From Panax quinquefolius (taxonomy: Eukaryota; Streptophyta; Magnoliopsida; Apiales; Araliaceae), in the NCBI GenBank assembly GCA_020205615.1, contig CM035171.1, positions 4,446,267 to 4,510,266 on the forward strand: a DNA stretch of 64,000 nucleotides, written 5' to 3'. The notes under the pieces were generated by a model, which was not told where the DNA came from, searched no databases, and saw only the letters and a program-made list of their open reading frames with translations. Position numbers and translations under genes: made by a program. Positions 10,746-22,503 of the stretch are shown piece by piece; within the stretch, counting starts at the first letter, position 1, and every line of letters begins with the position of its first letter.

Positions 10746-12245
10746 TAAAATTCAAGAATGATCAAGAATATTTCCATGAAAAGATATCGATGAAACGCAA
10801 ATATCAAGGATATTCTACTAATTTCATGGAGTATGTAAGTCAAAGTTTTAAACTAACCTGGGTATAATAAAGAATGGAATAACAAAAGAAATCACCACGC
10901 ACGCTAAGATTGATGACAGATAGGTTATTCCAATGTAATAATAATAATCTTTAACCGTGTCGTGAAATTCACACCGGTTGTGATGTTCCAACAGTAATAA
11001 TAAAGATGGAACTGCATCCTGTAAAACACACGATAGTGATATTCCAATGTATCGATAAAGATTTTAACCAGTCCTGTAAAACACACGCATGTGATGTTCC
11101 AAATGTAATAATAAAATCTTAACCAGTCCCTGCAGTAAAAACACATGCATAGATGTTCCAATGTATCAATGTAAGAATGTCACCAAGTATAGGTAAATCA
11201 TGACACAAAGTTATTCCAATGTAATAAATAAGAATGGAATAACATAAGGATTTCACCAAGTATAGGATACGCCGATATATGTATTATGTATGGTACGTTA
11301 CTTTTTACAAAGTTATTCCAATGTAATAATAAAGGAATGGAATAATGTAAGTTCTCTTCAAGAAGAAAGAATAACATTTCACCGTAGAAAAAGAACCTAA
11401 TATGTAAGAAGGGAAGAAATAGTATATCTTCTTCTTTCTATAACTTTCTATATAGCTTCTCTCTATAATTCTCTCTGTAGTTTCAATGAATTCGTAAGAA
11501 AATAACGAAGGAAACGAGCTTCTAGTTATAGAAATGGAATGCATAAGAATTAATCCATGAACGGGTCAGTATTGATTTACTTTAACTGACTATCCATATT
11601 TAAAGCAAAATCTTTTAAATAAAATATAATATATTCTATTTATATAAAACATTTTACTACGCAAACACTATACAAAATACTACGTAAAACACAACGTAAC
11701 ACTACGCATAATAAAATATAATATATTTTATTTATAAAATAACTTTAATAAAGTATTCGCTTTTTATATAAAGATGTTTCGCTTTATTACGTTAATAATA
11801 CGTAATAAAACAAAAAGTCATTATCGCTATAATAATTCATGACAATAATGGAATCAAACCGAGTGACTTCTCACATAAGATCAATAATCAATACCGCTAA
11901 GTGCTACTACGCAACCACATGTACATATTGCATTTTTTACTACCGAAGTAGTTCAACAAGATTAACCAGAAAACTTCCGCCGTTATATTTCAATAAAATA
12001 TTTTTGTCGCTTTTCAATCCGACAATAATTCTGCTAGGGGTCCACCAATGATCGAGCCACAGATTTAATATTCCCTCGCTAAACCTAATATTCCCCTAAC
12101 CAATCTAATATAATATAACCACTTGATACTTTGCAAAATTTATAAATATTACCCACAACTATAACATTATATCAAATTATTCCATAATATTCAAAAATAA
12201 TATTTATAGAAAAATTCATCTTTATTTATAAAAATGGGTCTTACA
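10746..12245 (-). repeat. F1 LTR fragment, duplicate of 4105-5633
   Basis: Starts in the middle of an F1 LTR (TAAAATTCAAGAATGATC) and runs in minus orientation to its true end CTTACA at 12240-12245. It aligns along its whole length with 4105-5633, including the hairpin subrepeats (10860-11340). It has no internal region of its own, so it is a fragment, not a solo LTR. No gene. Confidence 0.87.
10860..11340 (-). repeat. F1 LTR subrepeat array, second copy
   Basis: Same 50-55 bp hairpin units as at 4227-4705, e.g. GATGTTCCAACAGTAATAAT and GTTATTCCA..TGGAATAAC, with many small differences centred on CAG/CTG-like positions. Confidence 0.8.
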
Positions 12246-12739
12246 CGATGAACTTTTAAATTCATACATGTAAGATAGTAGTTTGCATTCTCTACTTAAC
12301 TTTTCTAATGAATTATTATTTTCACATAATATTGATTTAAAATTTGTTGCCTATCAGATTCTATTAGATTTTTCCTCGTCAAGACTAACGATAATTTGTT
12401 GATATTATCTTAGTCATAATATTCTTTACTAGACTAGCTGAGCTCACCTTTTCCTTTTTGTTCCATTTTCTTCTCGTGAGAGGTAGAATATATTTAGTAT
12501 TTAGCCGGGGTAATGGAATGAAGGTTTTAGAAAGAATTGTTTAGTAGTCCTCACCATTTTGTAAAATAATGTATCAATAAATGTGATGAGGATTTATTTG
12601 AGTATAGATATTGCTCTGTAAGATAATATTTGTATTCAAACTCACGCTTTATCGTTGTAATAATAAAGTCAGTAGTTGTTTCGCACTCACGTATCGACAA
12701 CTCGTAATGGGTGATGATACCTATTTTGGGGGCGCCACA
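12246..12739 (+). repeat. F2 5' LTR remnant of the duplicate
   Basis: Begins CGATGAACTTTTAAATTCAT, an internal F2 position (compare 34799 and 46186), and ends GGGGGCGCCACA. Preceded directly by the F1 LTR end CTTACA. Confidence 0.87.
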
Positions 12740-12742
12740 GCT

Positions 12743-12754
12743 TGGTATCGTAGC
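12743..12754 (+). other. Primer binding site of the duplicate
   Basis: TGGTATCGTAGC, with the same CAG-to-CGT difference from initiator tRNA-Met as in copy one. Confidence 0.8.
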
Positions 12755-12929
12755 TTAGGATATGATCTCTCGCTTGAGATCGGGAATGTAATCTAGAGGG
12801 GAGAGACGAGTAAATCCTTCGCTAAAGGTGTCCTACCTAAGATTATTTGTTAATGGTCAAGATATGTAGGATATTATGTGATATATCGATTTCTTAATTA
12901 ACCCTTGTTTTTACGACAAAGATTCGAGA

Positions 12930-14130
12930 ATGTCGATCGAGAATATTAACAATGGAAATGAGACCGTGGAGACGCCTCAGACTCACCAACGAGGAGAACG
13001 CAACAGTCGACAATGTTCCTCCCGCGAACAACACCAATCGAGCGATGATGAACGAGGGATGTTTTGTAAGCTTTTAGCTCATGCAAAATCGATTAGGAGA
13101 CTCGTGGTTCAAAATACAGAGGAAATGATAAGAATTCAGTTGTCACAAATGCAAGCAGCTCAAAGAGTCGGGACCACCGTAATTTAAGGGAAAGCCAGAT
13201 CCGATCACGGCGGAAATACGGGTCAAGCAAATTACCAAGATATTCGATGCTCTGGGATGCACGGAGGAACAGAAGGTTCCATTCGCCACCTTTATGTTCC
13301 GCGCATGAAAGGCAGATCATCGGTGGGAGTCTCATGAAGCTGCATCCATCCAACCAAGACTCAAAGATGTCTCGGGAAACATTTCAGAACTATTTAATGA
13401 CAAATACTTTCCCGAAAGTGTTCGCTATACGGGAAGGAAGTGGAGTTCATCGACAGAAGCAAAACAACACGACGTTGTCTCAAAGACGAGGCAAAGTTTG
13501 CAGAGTTATCCGTGCTCAGACCTCATTTGGTGGAGAATGAGGAACGATGACGCTGGATGTTTCTTAGAGGTTCAAACCCCCAGATACGCCAAGATCTCAT
13601 TTCTCATAAATTTTTCTCTATTCAGATGTTCAAAACAGGCTCAATTATTAGAGCGAGATAACGAGTACTGGCCAACCGAGGGACCATAACCGTGGATCGT
13701 ACTGTAGATAAAGAATAACAAAAATAATGATAACCAAATGAGAGAAAGAAACAGACGGACAAAATGGTAACCACGTGGTAATCATGGCCATGAAAAATAA
13801 GAAGCGAGTCAGGAGGAGATTTTAAAAAGAGGAGATTTAACAACGACTATGTGAAGACGATAAAGGCCAAAGAAGAATCGGTTCTAAGGGAGGAGAACCA
13901 CCACCCATTATATGCTATAAATGCGGAAAGAGGGACATATCACCAAACCGCCCACAACAGCCAAGGTATGCTATAATTATGGAAAGGAAGGACATATCGC
14001 CGAGATTGTACAGAATAAAACCTAGTTCAATGGGGATGGTGACTCAAAAGATCGTCCCGTAAAAGTCAAAGTCAACGATTCCGGAAGAGCATTTGTCAGG
14101 ATCGGTCAAAATGCGAGAACCCAAACGAGG
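12930..14130 (+). pseudogene. gag of the F2 duplicate (broken)
   Basis: ATG at 12930 opens an 85-codon frame starting MSIENINNGNETVETPQ and containing QCSSREQHQ. Later gag core segments are in other frames (NYLMTNTFPKVF for the KYFPES block at about 13390). The knuckles at about 13913-13950 (CYKCGKRGH) and 13965-14005 (CYNYGKEGHIA) are better preserved than in copy one. Frameshifts remain. Confidence 0.85.
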
Positions 14131-14470
14131 TGATCACTTCGTAAGCTATTTATAAATTCCTCTCAAGTTTATACCTTACTGACACCGGCATACCCATTCA
14201 TTTATCTCTCCCGCCATGCTCAACGCTTAAACTCGACCGAGAAATTAGACTTTGACCTATCTCGTGGAAACTCCGCTAGAGAAACTTTCATCACATCCAT
14301 CGCTTATAAATCTTGCTTGATTCAAGTGGCACCATTACCTTACCGCCGACCTTATCTCTTTAAAGATACTTGCTTTTGATGTGATTTTGTGGATTGATCG
14401 TTAACTACTCATCATGCCAAAATTGATTGTTTTCGTAAGGTCATAGTTTTCATATTCCTAACCAACCTGT
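14131..14470 (+). pseudogene. Protease of the F2 duplicate (broken)
   Basis: Active-site segment TACCTTACTGACACCGGC at about 14173-14190, corresponding to TLLDTG with small changes, followed by the VETPLGETF-like and VDRSLTT-like blocks up to about 14440. Position between gag and RT as expected. Confidence 0.7.
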
Positions 14471-14699
14471 TGTATTTAATTCAAGCAACTAAACCATTAA
14501 AATCAATCACTATCATATCTAATCATAAAGCTATTCGCTTATTGAAAAACTGGATGTCAAGCTTTCTTAGCCCATGTTATGGATTTGAATAAAGACACGC
14601 CAAATTTGAATAATATTCTCGTTGTTATCGATTTTCCCGACGATTTTCAAGAACTTCCTGGCCTACCCCCGTAACGTGAAGTCAATTCTTTATCGATCT

Positions 14700-15234
14700 T
14701 AAACCCTGTACAAAGCCCATTTCTAAAACCCCATATCGAATGGCTTCTATGAACTTCAGAGTTAAAGGTCCAACTACGTGAATTGCTGGACATCGGCTTC
14801 ATCTGGCCCTAAGACATCTCCTCGGGGTGCCCTGCTTTATTCAGAAAAAGAAGAAAGACGGAGTACGCGATTTCAGACGACTATCTAGAATCGAACCATG
14901 TCACCATCAAGAATAGGTATCCTCACCTCGATTGATGACTTGTTCGACCAAATGTAAGGGGGCACAATTCTTTTCAAAATCGATCTTCGCTCGATATCAT
15001 CCGAAGATTAGAATCGAGGATATTCCAAAGACCGCCTTTTCGTAACTCCCCTAAGACGGGCATTACGAATTTTAGTCATGTCTTTCGGATCGACTAATGC
15101 CTCGCGGCTTTCATGGATATGATGAACCGAGTATTCAAGGAATATTTCGATCAGCTTGTTGTTGCCTTTTTATCATGACATCCTCATATATTCCAAAAGT
15201 CGTGAAGATCATGAGCACCATTCAAGTTCGTACT
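14700..15234 (+). pseudogene. N-terminal RT of the F2 duplicate (truncated)
   Basis: Begins with the PHIEWLL/PYRMAS-like region (about 14725-14750) and KKKDGVRDF (about 14845-14870), then continues through HYEF..SF (about 15060-15085). At the catalytic box the bases read TTTTTATCATGACATCC instead of TTTATTGATGACATCC. The domain is cut at GTACTC (15234), where an F1 LTR begins; thumb, RNase H and most of integrase are absent. Confidence 0.8.
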
Positions 15235-16030
15235 CTTTTAATAAATAATAAAGATGAAATTATTTCTATAAATATTATTTTGAATATTATATTTGGAATA
15301 ATTTGATATAATGTTATAAGTCATATAGGTAAGATCATATTTAATATTTATAAATTTTGCAAAGTAAATAAAGCAAATTTTTATAAATATTATTATATTA
15401 TGGAATAATTTGGTTATAAGTCAGGGTAATATTTATATTTTCAAAGTACGCTAAAGTTGGTTATAATATCGATCGAATATTCTATTAAACAGGAATATTC
15501 GCATAACTACTCAATCATCAGGACCCCACAATGTAATTATCATTTGATCGAGAAAAAGACAAAAATATTTTATCAAATAACGGAAGTTTTACCGTGGTTA
15601 CCGCTGAACTACTCCTAAGAAAAAGTACAAAGAATACGTGTGGTCGCAGATAAGAAGACACCAGATAAAGATTATCGATTATTACGCATGAGAAGTCACC
15701 GCTAGATTCCATTATCATCGATTAATAATATGAATTATTATAATGATAACGACGCTTTTGTTTTATTCAAACATCTTTTATATAAATAGTAATACTTTAT
15801 TAAAGTTATTCTATAAATGTAATATATTATATTTTATTACGATAGTATCGTATAAGTTTTCAGATAGTTGTTTTGCATAAGATTGCATAAAGGTTTCAGA
15901 TAGTAAAATGTTTTATATAAATAGTAATATATTATATTTTATTTAAAAGATTTTTCTTTAAATACGGACCACGATTAAAGTAAATCAATCTCGACTGCTC
16001 ATGGATTAGTTACTACGCATTCCATTTTCC

Positions 16031-16038
16031 TATAAATA
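16031..16038 (+). promoter_or_regulatory. E3 5' LTR TATA box
   Basis: TATAAATA, preceded by CATTTTCC and followed within about 100 bp by TCTGTAGAGAGAAATTATA. Same location in the 3' LTR. Confidence 0.6.
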
Positions 16039-16219
16039 AGCTCATTCCTTCATTATTTTTTATTTAATTCATCAAACTCTGTAGAGAGAAATTATATATA
16101 GAAGTTTAGAGAGAAAGTTATGTAAAGAAGAAGTATTCTCGCTACTTCACTACTTCCATATTCAGCTTCTTTTTTACTTGTAGTGGGTGTTATTCTTTTT
16201 CTTCAAGAGAACTTCGTTA

Positions 16220-16690
16220 TTCCATTCACTATTATTCTCGCTGAATAACTCGTAAAAGTGGCATACCCTATACATAACCTCAGACACGCCAGATACCCTA
16301 TACTTGGTGAAATCCTTATGTTATTCCATCGCTTATTATTCTCGCTGAATAACTCAGATACGCGGCTTACATCCTATACTTGGTGACATTCTTCTATTAT
16401 TCTCGTTGAACATCCCGTCTGCAGGTTTTACACCGACCGGTTCCGCTCTTTATTATTATTCTCGCTGAACATCCCGTCTGGTGTTTTACACCTGACCGGT
16501 TCCGCTTTTTATCATTCTCGCTGAATATCCTATTCGCAAGTGTTTTACACCGGATCCGGTTCCATCTTTATTATTCTCGTTGAACATCCCGCTTGTGAAT
16601 TTCACCGACCCGTTCCGTTATTATTATTCTCGTTGAATAACTCGCCTCATGCAAGTACCGCATGCACGGTGATTTCTTTTGTTATTCCAT
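16220..16690 (+). repeat. F1 LTR subrepeat array in E3 5' LTR
   Basis: Several units reading TTATTATTCTCGCTGAACATCCCGTC..GTGTTTTACACC..GGTTCC, the reverse orientation of the arrays in E1 and E4. A perfect 12-bp palindrome ACCGGATCCGGT lies at 16549-16560. Confidence 0.85.
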
Positions 16691-17745
16691 TCTTTATTAT
16701 ACCCAAATAAGTTAAAACTTGACTTCTATACTCCATGAAATTAGTAGAATATCCTCGATATTTCATGTTTCATCCAAAGATCTTTTCACGGAAATATTCT
16801 TCCGATCATTCTTGAATTTTACTCTACAAAGCAAAGATTCACGTCGATAATTTGACGTTAATAATTCCTCGGATAAAATAATTTTGAACTTGTTTTATCA
16901 ATTTTATATCATTGTCATCATCCTCATGTTTATATTTTTTTTTAAAGTCATCTCGGGTCTGTCGTAGAGTATGGATGGACTTGGTATGATTACGACTGTG
17001 GATTATTCTTATGTAATCACGATCGTAATGTTACAAATGATGATGATTAAAATCCTCAAAGGGTCAGAAGGTATCGATGGATGCTTGTTGGTATGATCAC
17101 GACTATTAATGAATACACAACTATTCTCGCCCGTAGAAAAGGTGAATAATCGTGGATCGCGATACTTAAGAATATCCTCGCCAGAAAAGTAAGGGTGATT
17201 CGATGATGTGGATTATTTATTAAAGTCGAGTCTCGCCTATAACAAAGATGATGAAAACCTTTAAAATCATAAAAGATAGTAGATTTTATTTTCTACTGAC
17301 TTTTTTAATGGATCAGATATTCACCGCAGCTTAAACCGTCGGTTTTATCAGATTTTATCGCTTAATATTGTCAAGACTATTGATAATTTATTTCGCATTA
17401 TCTTAGTCATAATATTTCATCGGGCTAGTTGAGCTCACCCTTTCTTTCACCGCTCTTCGTGAAATGAGAATATAGCCGGGATTTAGTTTCTGGGAAACGA
17501 GTGATGGTCCCAAGATAAGATTAGTAGTCCTCACTATTCGTGAAATAAAGGTGATAATAATTGTAATGAGGACTTTTGTTCGAAGTTCAGATAATATCTA
17601 GTAGATTTATATTTGTATTTAAACTCACGCTTATGTGTATACAGCATACCTACGCCTATGGGAATAAGTCAGATTTAAATTTTCGCACTCACGTAAGTGG
17701 CGCACCCAAGACGGGTGATGTATACCTAATTTGGGGGGCCACAAC

Positions 17746-17757
17746 TGGTATCAGAGC
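17746..17757 (+). other. E3 primer binding site, intact
   Basis: TGGTATCAGAGC, a full match to the 12 nt complementary to the 3' end of plant initiator tRNA-Met, two bases after the LTR end. Confidence 0.92.
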
Positions 17758-17928
17758 TAAGGATACGATCCCGCTAAGATGTGAGAAAAGTACTAGAGGG
17801 GAGAGACGGGAATACTTTTCGCTAAGATTTGACCTACCTAAATTTTACGTGCTATTTTATTGGCTCACGTAATATAAAGATAATTGTTTCACGTCAATTA
17901 TTTTTTTTTTTTTGTGGCAAGATTCAAA

Positions 17929-19110
17929 ATGACATCCGAGAATGTTGAGAATAAGAATGGAGCACAAAGCGATCGCTGATTCACCACATATCAATAATCG
18001 TGATAATGTGCATCGTGAAGGCGATAATCCTCACGCAAACAACAACACCGACCAAATGATGAACGATCAAATGTTCAGAGGCTTTTATGTAATTTATGCA
18101 ACAAAGAAAGTAGAGCGACTCTCGCCCAAAACGTAGTGGAAATATTTGAAACTCTCAGCGGCCACCGCTAAACAATTCAAGGAGCGGGACCACCGGAGTT
18201 TAAGGGAGAGCCAAAACCACTTCTCTAAGCATGGATAAAGCAGACACCAAGATATTTGATGTCTCGATGCTCCGAGGAGCAAAAGGTTCCTTTCACGCTT
18301 TTACGTCAAGTGGAGAGGCAGACATCGTGGGAATTCCAGAAACGACTCAACCTCATTCAGATCAAGATATCTCGGGAGAAGTTCCAGAGTCGTTCAACGA
18401 CAAATACTTTCCCGAAAGTATTCGCCATACGTAAGGAGGTGGAGTTTATCAAGTCGAACAAAACAATACGACCGTGTCGCAACACGAGGCAAAATTTATG
18501 AGTTATCACACGGCCAGGCCCCACTGGGTGGATAATGAAGAGAGAATGGCGCTAATGTTTTTAAGAGGTTCAAGTCGAGATACGCCAACATCTTATTTCT
18601 CATAAACCGTGGTTTCAGATTCGATGTTGTAAATAGGCTCGCTTAGTGGAGAGCGATAACGAGTCAACAACTAAAAGAGAGAAATTGCTACAAAGTTATA
18701 ATACCAAATGAAAGTAGTCATCGGGTTTGACAACAAGCGGAGGGAATCAAACAGCCGATATGGTAACCACTTCATGGTAATCGTACAAAACAATAAAATG
18801 GACATTTCAAGAAACGGAGATTCAACAATGATGGAAAGACGCCAAGACCAAAGACCCGTTGTTAAGGAAGGAGAAAGACCACCTATCATATGCTTCAAAT
18901 GCGAGAAGAGGGACACATCACTCGAATCGCGCTACGCCATCCAAAGCATGTTATAATGGAAAGAAGGTCACTTAGCTCGATTTTATTGCCATCAAGACAA
19001 TTCAACTAGGATGGAGGCACCAAAGGCCGCATTCCGTAAAAGTCAAAACCAGAAGGCAAGGGAGAAGCGCTTTGTTGTGACTCTCCCAGAGAGCAAGGAA
19101 CCCGAATGAG
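17929..19110 (+). pseudogene. E3 gag with CCHC knuckles (broken)
   Basis: ATG at 17929 (MTSENVENKNG). Core gag motifs include GPPEFKGEP-like bases (about 18185-18215), KIFDV (about 18250), and NDKYFPESIRHT (18398-18434). Knuckle one is CFKCEKRDTS at about 18891-18920; knuckle two, near 18951-18990, encodes a Y-N-G-K-E-G-H-L-A-like stretch. Frames of 62-82 codons overlap because of frameshifts. The knuckles would bind genomic RNA in an intact element. Confidence 0.87.
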
Positions 19111-19470
19111 GTCATCACACGTAAGCTTTATCATAAACTCTAATGAAGTCTACACTTTATTTGATAACCTGTTCTACCCATTCTTTTATTTCTCCTACTT
19201 GGCGCCATCGATTAAATTTGACCGAGAAATTAGATTTCGATTTATCTGTGGAAACTCCGCTGGGAGAAACCTTCATTACATCCATCGCTTATAAGTCTTG
19301 TTTGGTTCAAAATCTGCACTTCACATTACCCGTCGATCTTATTTCATTAAAAATACTCAGATTTGACGTGATTCTAGTGGATCGATCGTTAACTACTTAT
19401 CATGCAAAAATCGATTGTTTTCGTAAGTGTCATAGCTTTCATATTCCTAATCAACCTATTATGCTAATTC
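19111..19470 (+). pseudogene. E3 aspartic protease (broken)
   Basis: Best preserved protease in the window. A 143-codon frame (19143-19574) carries LDFDLSVETPLGETFITS and the following YKSCLVQ and VDRSLTTYHAKIDCFRKCHS blocks. The active-site Asp is just upstream, in YTLFD (about 19150-19165), in another frame, with the TG of the DTG triad altered (GATAACCTG). The frame then runs on into the linker KNGCQAFLAHV before RT. Confidence 0.82.
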
Positions 19471-19689
19471 AAACGACCAAACCATTAAAATCAATCACGG
19501 CCATCTCAAGCCATAAAGCTATTCGCTTATTGAAAAATGGATGTCAAGCTTTCTTAGCTCATGTCACGATTTAAACAAAAATACGCCGCTTTTGAGCGAT
19601 ATTTCTATTGTTAATAAATTTCCGACGATTCTCAAGAACTTCCCCGCCTACCCTCAGAGCGTGAAATGAATTTTGTATCGACTCGAACC

Positions 19690-20430
19690 CCAGACAAAAC
19701 CTATTTCCAAAGCCCCATATCGAATGGCTCCTATCAACTTCGTGAGTTAAAGACCCAACCGCAGGAATTGTTAGACATCGCTTTATTCGCCCTAAGATTT
19801 CCTCGGGGTGCTCCCTGCTCTATTCGTGAAGAAGAAAGATGGAAGTACGCGATTTCAGATTGATTATCTGGAGTCAATCATGTCACCATCAAAAATAGTA
19901 TCCATTGCCACGATCGATGACCCGCTTCGACCACCAGTAAGGAGCCAAATTCTTTTCAAAGATCGATCTTCGCTCCGGATATCACCAATCAAGATTAGAA
20001 TCACCGACATTCCAAAAGACGGCCGTAACCCCAGACGGCATTATGAATTCCTAGTCATGTCCTTCGATCGACTAATGCCCCGCCGCTTTCACGGATATGA
20101 TGAACCGAGTATTCAAGGAATATTTAGATCACTTTGTGGTCGCCTTTATTGATGACATCCTTATTTATTCCAAAAGTCGGAAGATCATGAAAGCAACACT
20201 TGAGGTCGACACTCCAAAAGCTTCGTGAATATAAGCTTTATGCCAAGTCAAGAAATGCGAAGCAGTTCGTCAAGAAGTAGCATTCTCTGGGCACGTGGTA
20301 TCAAGTCATGGAATATCCGCTGACCCAAGAAAAAGATAGGTTATTCAAAGTCGGGAACAACCTAAATCGCTGATCAAGCACGTAGCTTTCTTGCTTAATG
20401 GTTATTATCTGAGATTCGTGGAAGGATTTT
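19690..20430 (+). pseudogene. E3 reverse transcriptase (broken)
   Basis: Begins around the YRMAPI segment (about 19718) and continues [14 protein letters not shown] (about 19742-19780) and KKKDGS-like bases (about 19830). The HYEFLVMSF block is at about 20039-20065 and the catalytic F-I-D-D-I-L at 20144-20161. The end is VAF(S)GHVVSSHGISADP (about 20278-20325). Frames of 65 and 114 codons, separated by frameshifts. Confidence 0.87.
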
Positions 20431-20554
20431 TCTAATCGCTACTCCATCGACCAAACCGACCAAAAGATACAAAGTTCTATTGAGTTAAGAACGTGAGAAG
20501 AGTTTTCAAGAACTCAAGAAGAGACTTATTTCAAAGACTGCTCGACAATACCAT

Positions 20555-20935
20555 CCGCCTTGAGGATTTGTCATCTACAAGTGATGCTTCGAGCAAAGGG
20601 TCGGGATGTGTTCTTATGCAACATGGAAAAGTTATAGTTTACGCCTCACGATAACTCAAAGAATATGAGAGGAATTATCCTACTCACGATCCGAGTCGGC
20701 AAATGTTGTTTTCAGACTTAAAATTTGGAGGCATTATCAGATGGGGAGAAAGTGGAGATCTTTACGATCATAAAAGCCTCAAATATTTCTTCACTCAAAA
20801 GGAACTCAACACGCGACAACGACGCTGGCTTGAACTGCTGAAAGATTATGATCATACCATCCAATACCATCCCGAAAAGCTTAACGTGGTAGCCGACGCA
20901 TCGAGTAAGATCGATGCAAGCACGAAAAGTGTTAT
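20555..20935 (+). pseudogene. E3 RNase H (broken)
   Basis: An 86-codon frame (20703-20963) covers the second half: [38 protein letters not shown] and NVVADASSK. The first half, CDASSKGSGCVLMQHGK, lies at about 20583-20632 in another frame. This copy retains CTGGCTTGAACTGCTG, where E1 and E2 show altered bases. Confidence 0.87.
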
Positions 20936-21099
20936 TGTCAACACAAAGGCCCATTTTGTGTGACTTGCAAAGGATGGAGATAGAGTTAAAGACCTGCAGA
21001 CGCATGTGATGATGAAATAATATACGAAGTAGAGAACCGATTTTAATCGATAAAGTTAAAGTCGCCAAGCTGCTGCACTGGAGCCGATGCGATGAGAAA

Positions 21100-22060
21100 G
21101 AAAGCGCAAGAGGTGCTACGCTTAAGCAAGAATCATGAAGAAGGAATACTTCGAGTCAACTCCACTTTCAGGTTCCTAACGACTCGATTTAAAGTATAAT
21201 ATCACGATGGAGGCGCACAACACACCATTTGCAATCCATCTCGGGAGTACCAAATGTATCACGATATTCGCCATACATTTTGGTGGAGCAATAATAAGAG
21301 AGAGATAATACTGCTTATCTCAAGGTGTCTAACTTGTCAACGAAGTTAAAGCGAGCATCAAGTACCAAAAGGTCCATCAGAACCACTTGAAATTCCGTAA
21401 TGGAAGTGGGAGCACATTACCATGGATTTCGCTAGCACGGCCTTCCTAAGGTTTCTCAAGGCATCGACGCGATTTGGGTCATTGTTGATAGATCGACCAA
21501 GTCCGCCATTTTTACCGACACGAGAAACTTATACACTTGAACGCCTCGTCAGATGTACATAAACGAGATTGTAAGATCGCATGGTATGCCTAAGATCCAT
21601 AGTTTTCGATCGAGACCCAAGATTCACTTCACGATTTTTGGGTTAGTTTGCAAAAAAAACGGGCACAGATTTCACGATTTAGTTTCTAAGATATCATCCT
21701 CGCATCGGACGGACAATGGAGAGGACTATTCAAACTCTCAAGATCTATTAAGACTCGTGGTTCTTGATTTCAAGGAGTTGGGACAAGTTCTTACCATCGT
21801 GGAGTTTTCCACAACAACAGCTTATCGCAAGTATCGCATGGCTCCATTCAAGCGCCAGACGGAAGAAAGTGTCGCTTCCAAAGATGCCGGGACGAGGTGG
21901 GTGAAGCAACGTTGTTGGGACCGAGTTGGTACGTATGACTACTTTAAAAGATTCAAACGATCCGACAACGATAAAAAACCTCACAAAATCGATAAAAGAG
22001 TTATGCCGATCTTCATCGAAAGGACGGAATTTGATATAGAGATCATGTGTTGTTAAAAGT
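21100..22060 (+). pseudogene. E3 integrase (broken)
   Basis: The HHCC zinc region is at about 21230-21345 (AIHLGSTKC, then TCQRS). The core has T-M-D-F at about 21419-21430, VDRSTKSAIF at about 21487-21515, and the [18 protein letters not shown] at about 21608-21630. The DGQW..G segment holding the catalytic Glu is near 21709-21724. A 167-codon frame (21553-22056), the longest in the window, runs through the C-terminal half but crosses compensating shifts. Confidence 0.87.
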
Positions 22061-22199
22061 CGCTTCCATGGAAAGGAGTTACAAGATTTGGAAAGAGAGG
22101 AAAACTTAATCCTCGATTCATCTGGCCCATTTTAATCCTCGATCGAGTAGGAATCGCTGCCTATAGACTCGCTTTTACCGCCAAATACGCCTCGTGTTC

Positions 22200-22490
22200 A
22201 TAACGCTTTTCACATATCCATGTTACGTAAATACGTGAAAGACCCAACCATATTATCGAAGTTAGAACCCGATTTAAATAATGGAAGATTTGACGTATTT
22301 AAGAGGTTCCTGCTCAAATTTTGATAAGAAGGAACATATTCTACGCCCAAGGTTATACCTCAAGTCAAAGTTTTCATGGAGAAACCACGATGTCGAGGAA
22401 ATGACTGGGAGTTAGAATCAAATGAAATCAAGGTATCCTTACCTCTTCGACATACCGTGTACGCACTCTAATTTCGAGGGCTTAAATTTC
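22200..22490 (+). pseudogene. E3 integrase C-terminus and chromodomain-like tail (broken)
   Basis: Continues pol after the GKRGKLNPRFIWPF-like segment: VKDPTHI-like bases, LEPDL, then IPQVKVF.WRNHDVEEMT at about 22350-22405 and RYPYLF near 22430. The VKV..WRNH..EE signature supports a chromovirus. Several stops. The polypurine tract follows at 22496. Confidence 0.75.
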
Positions 22491-22495
22491 ATGTT

Positions 22496-22503
22496 AAGGG
22501 AGG
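22496..22503 (+). other. E3 polypurine tract
   Basis: AAGGGAGG directly before the 3' LTR start (TCAGAAGACCC at 22504). Confidence 0.75.

Larger units (their letters stand above)
12246..15234 (+). mobile_element. E2 duplicate: 5' part of an F2 element
   Basis: Second copy of the F2 element: last about 490 bp of a 5' LTR, PBS, gag, protease and the first part of RT. It is cut at 15234 inside RT, where the F1 element E3 starts. It keeps about 290 bp of LTR (12246-12533) that is missing at the equivalent junction in copy one, so copy one carries a deletion or copy two is the older form. The matching integrase end may be the fragment at 24808-25422. Confidence 0.82.
15235..17743 (+). repeat. E3 5' LTR, family F1
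   Basis: Runs from TTTTAATAAATAATAAAGATG to GGGGGGCCACA before the PBS. It contains a TATA box (16031-16038), a hairpin subrepeat array (16220-16690) and the U5 end GGGTGATGTATACCTAATT. It is the inverted equivalent of 30564-32926. No gene. Confidence 0.88.

Noticed and set aside
17746..17757. tRNA-Met-like sequence as a tRNA gene
   Set aside because: Only the 12-nt primer complement is present; no cloverleaf or promoter boxes follow.
21553..22056. Longest open frame (167 codons) as a possible host gene
   Set aside because: It is F1 integrase read partly through compensating frameshifts; neighbouring RNase H, chromodomain tail and LTRs place it in E3.
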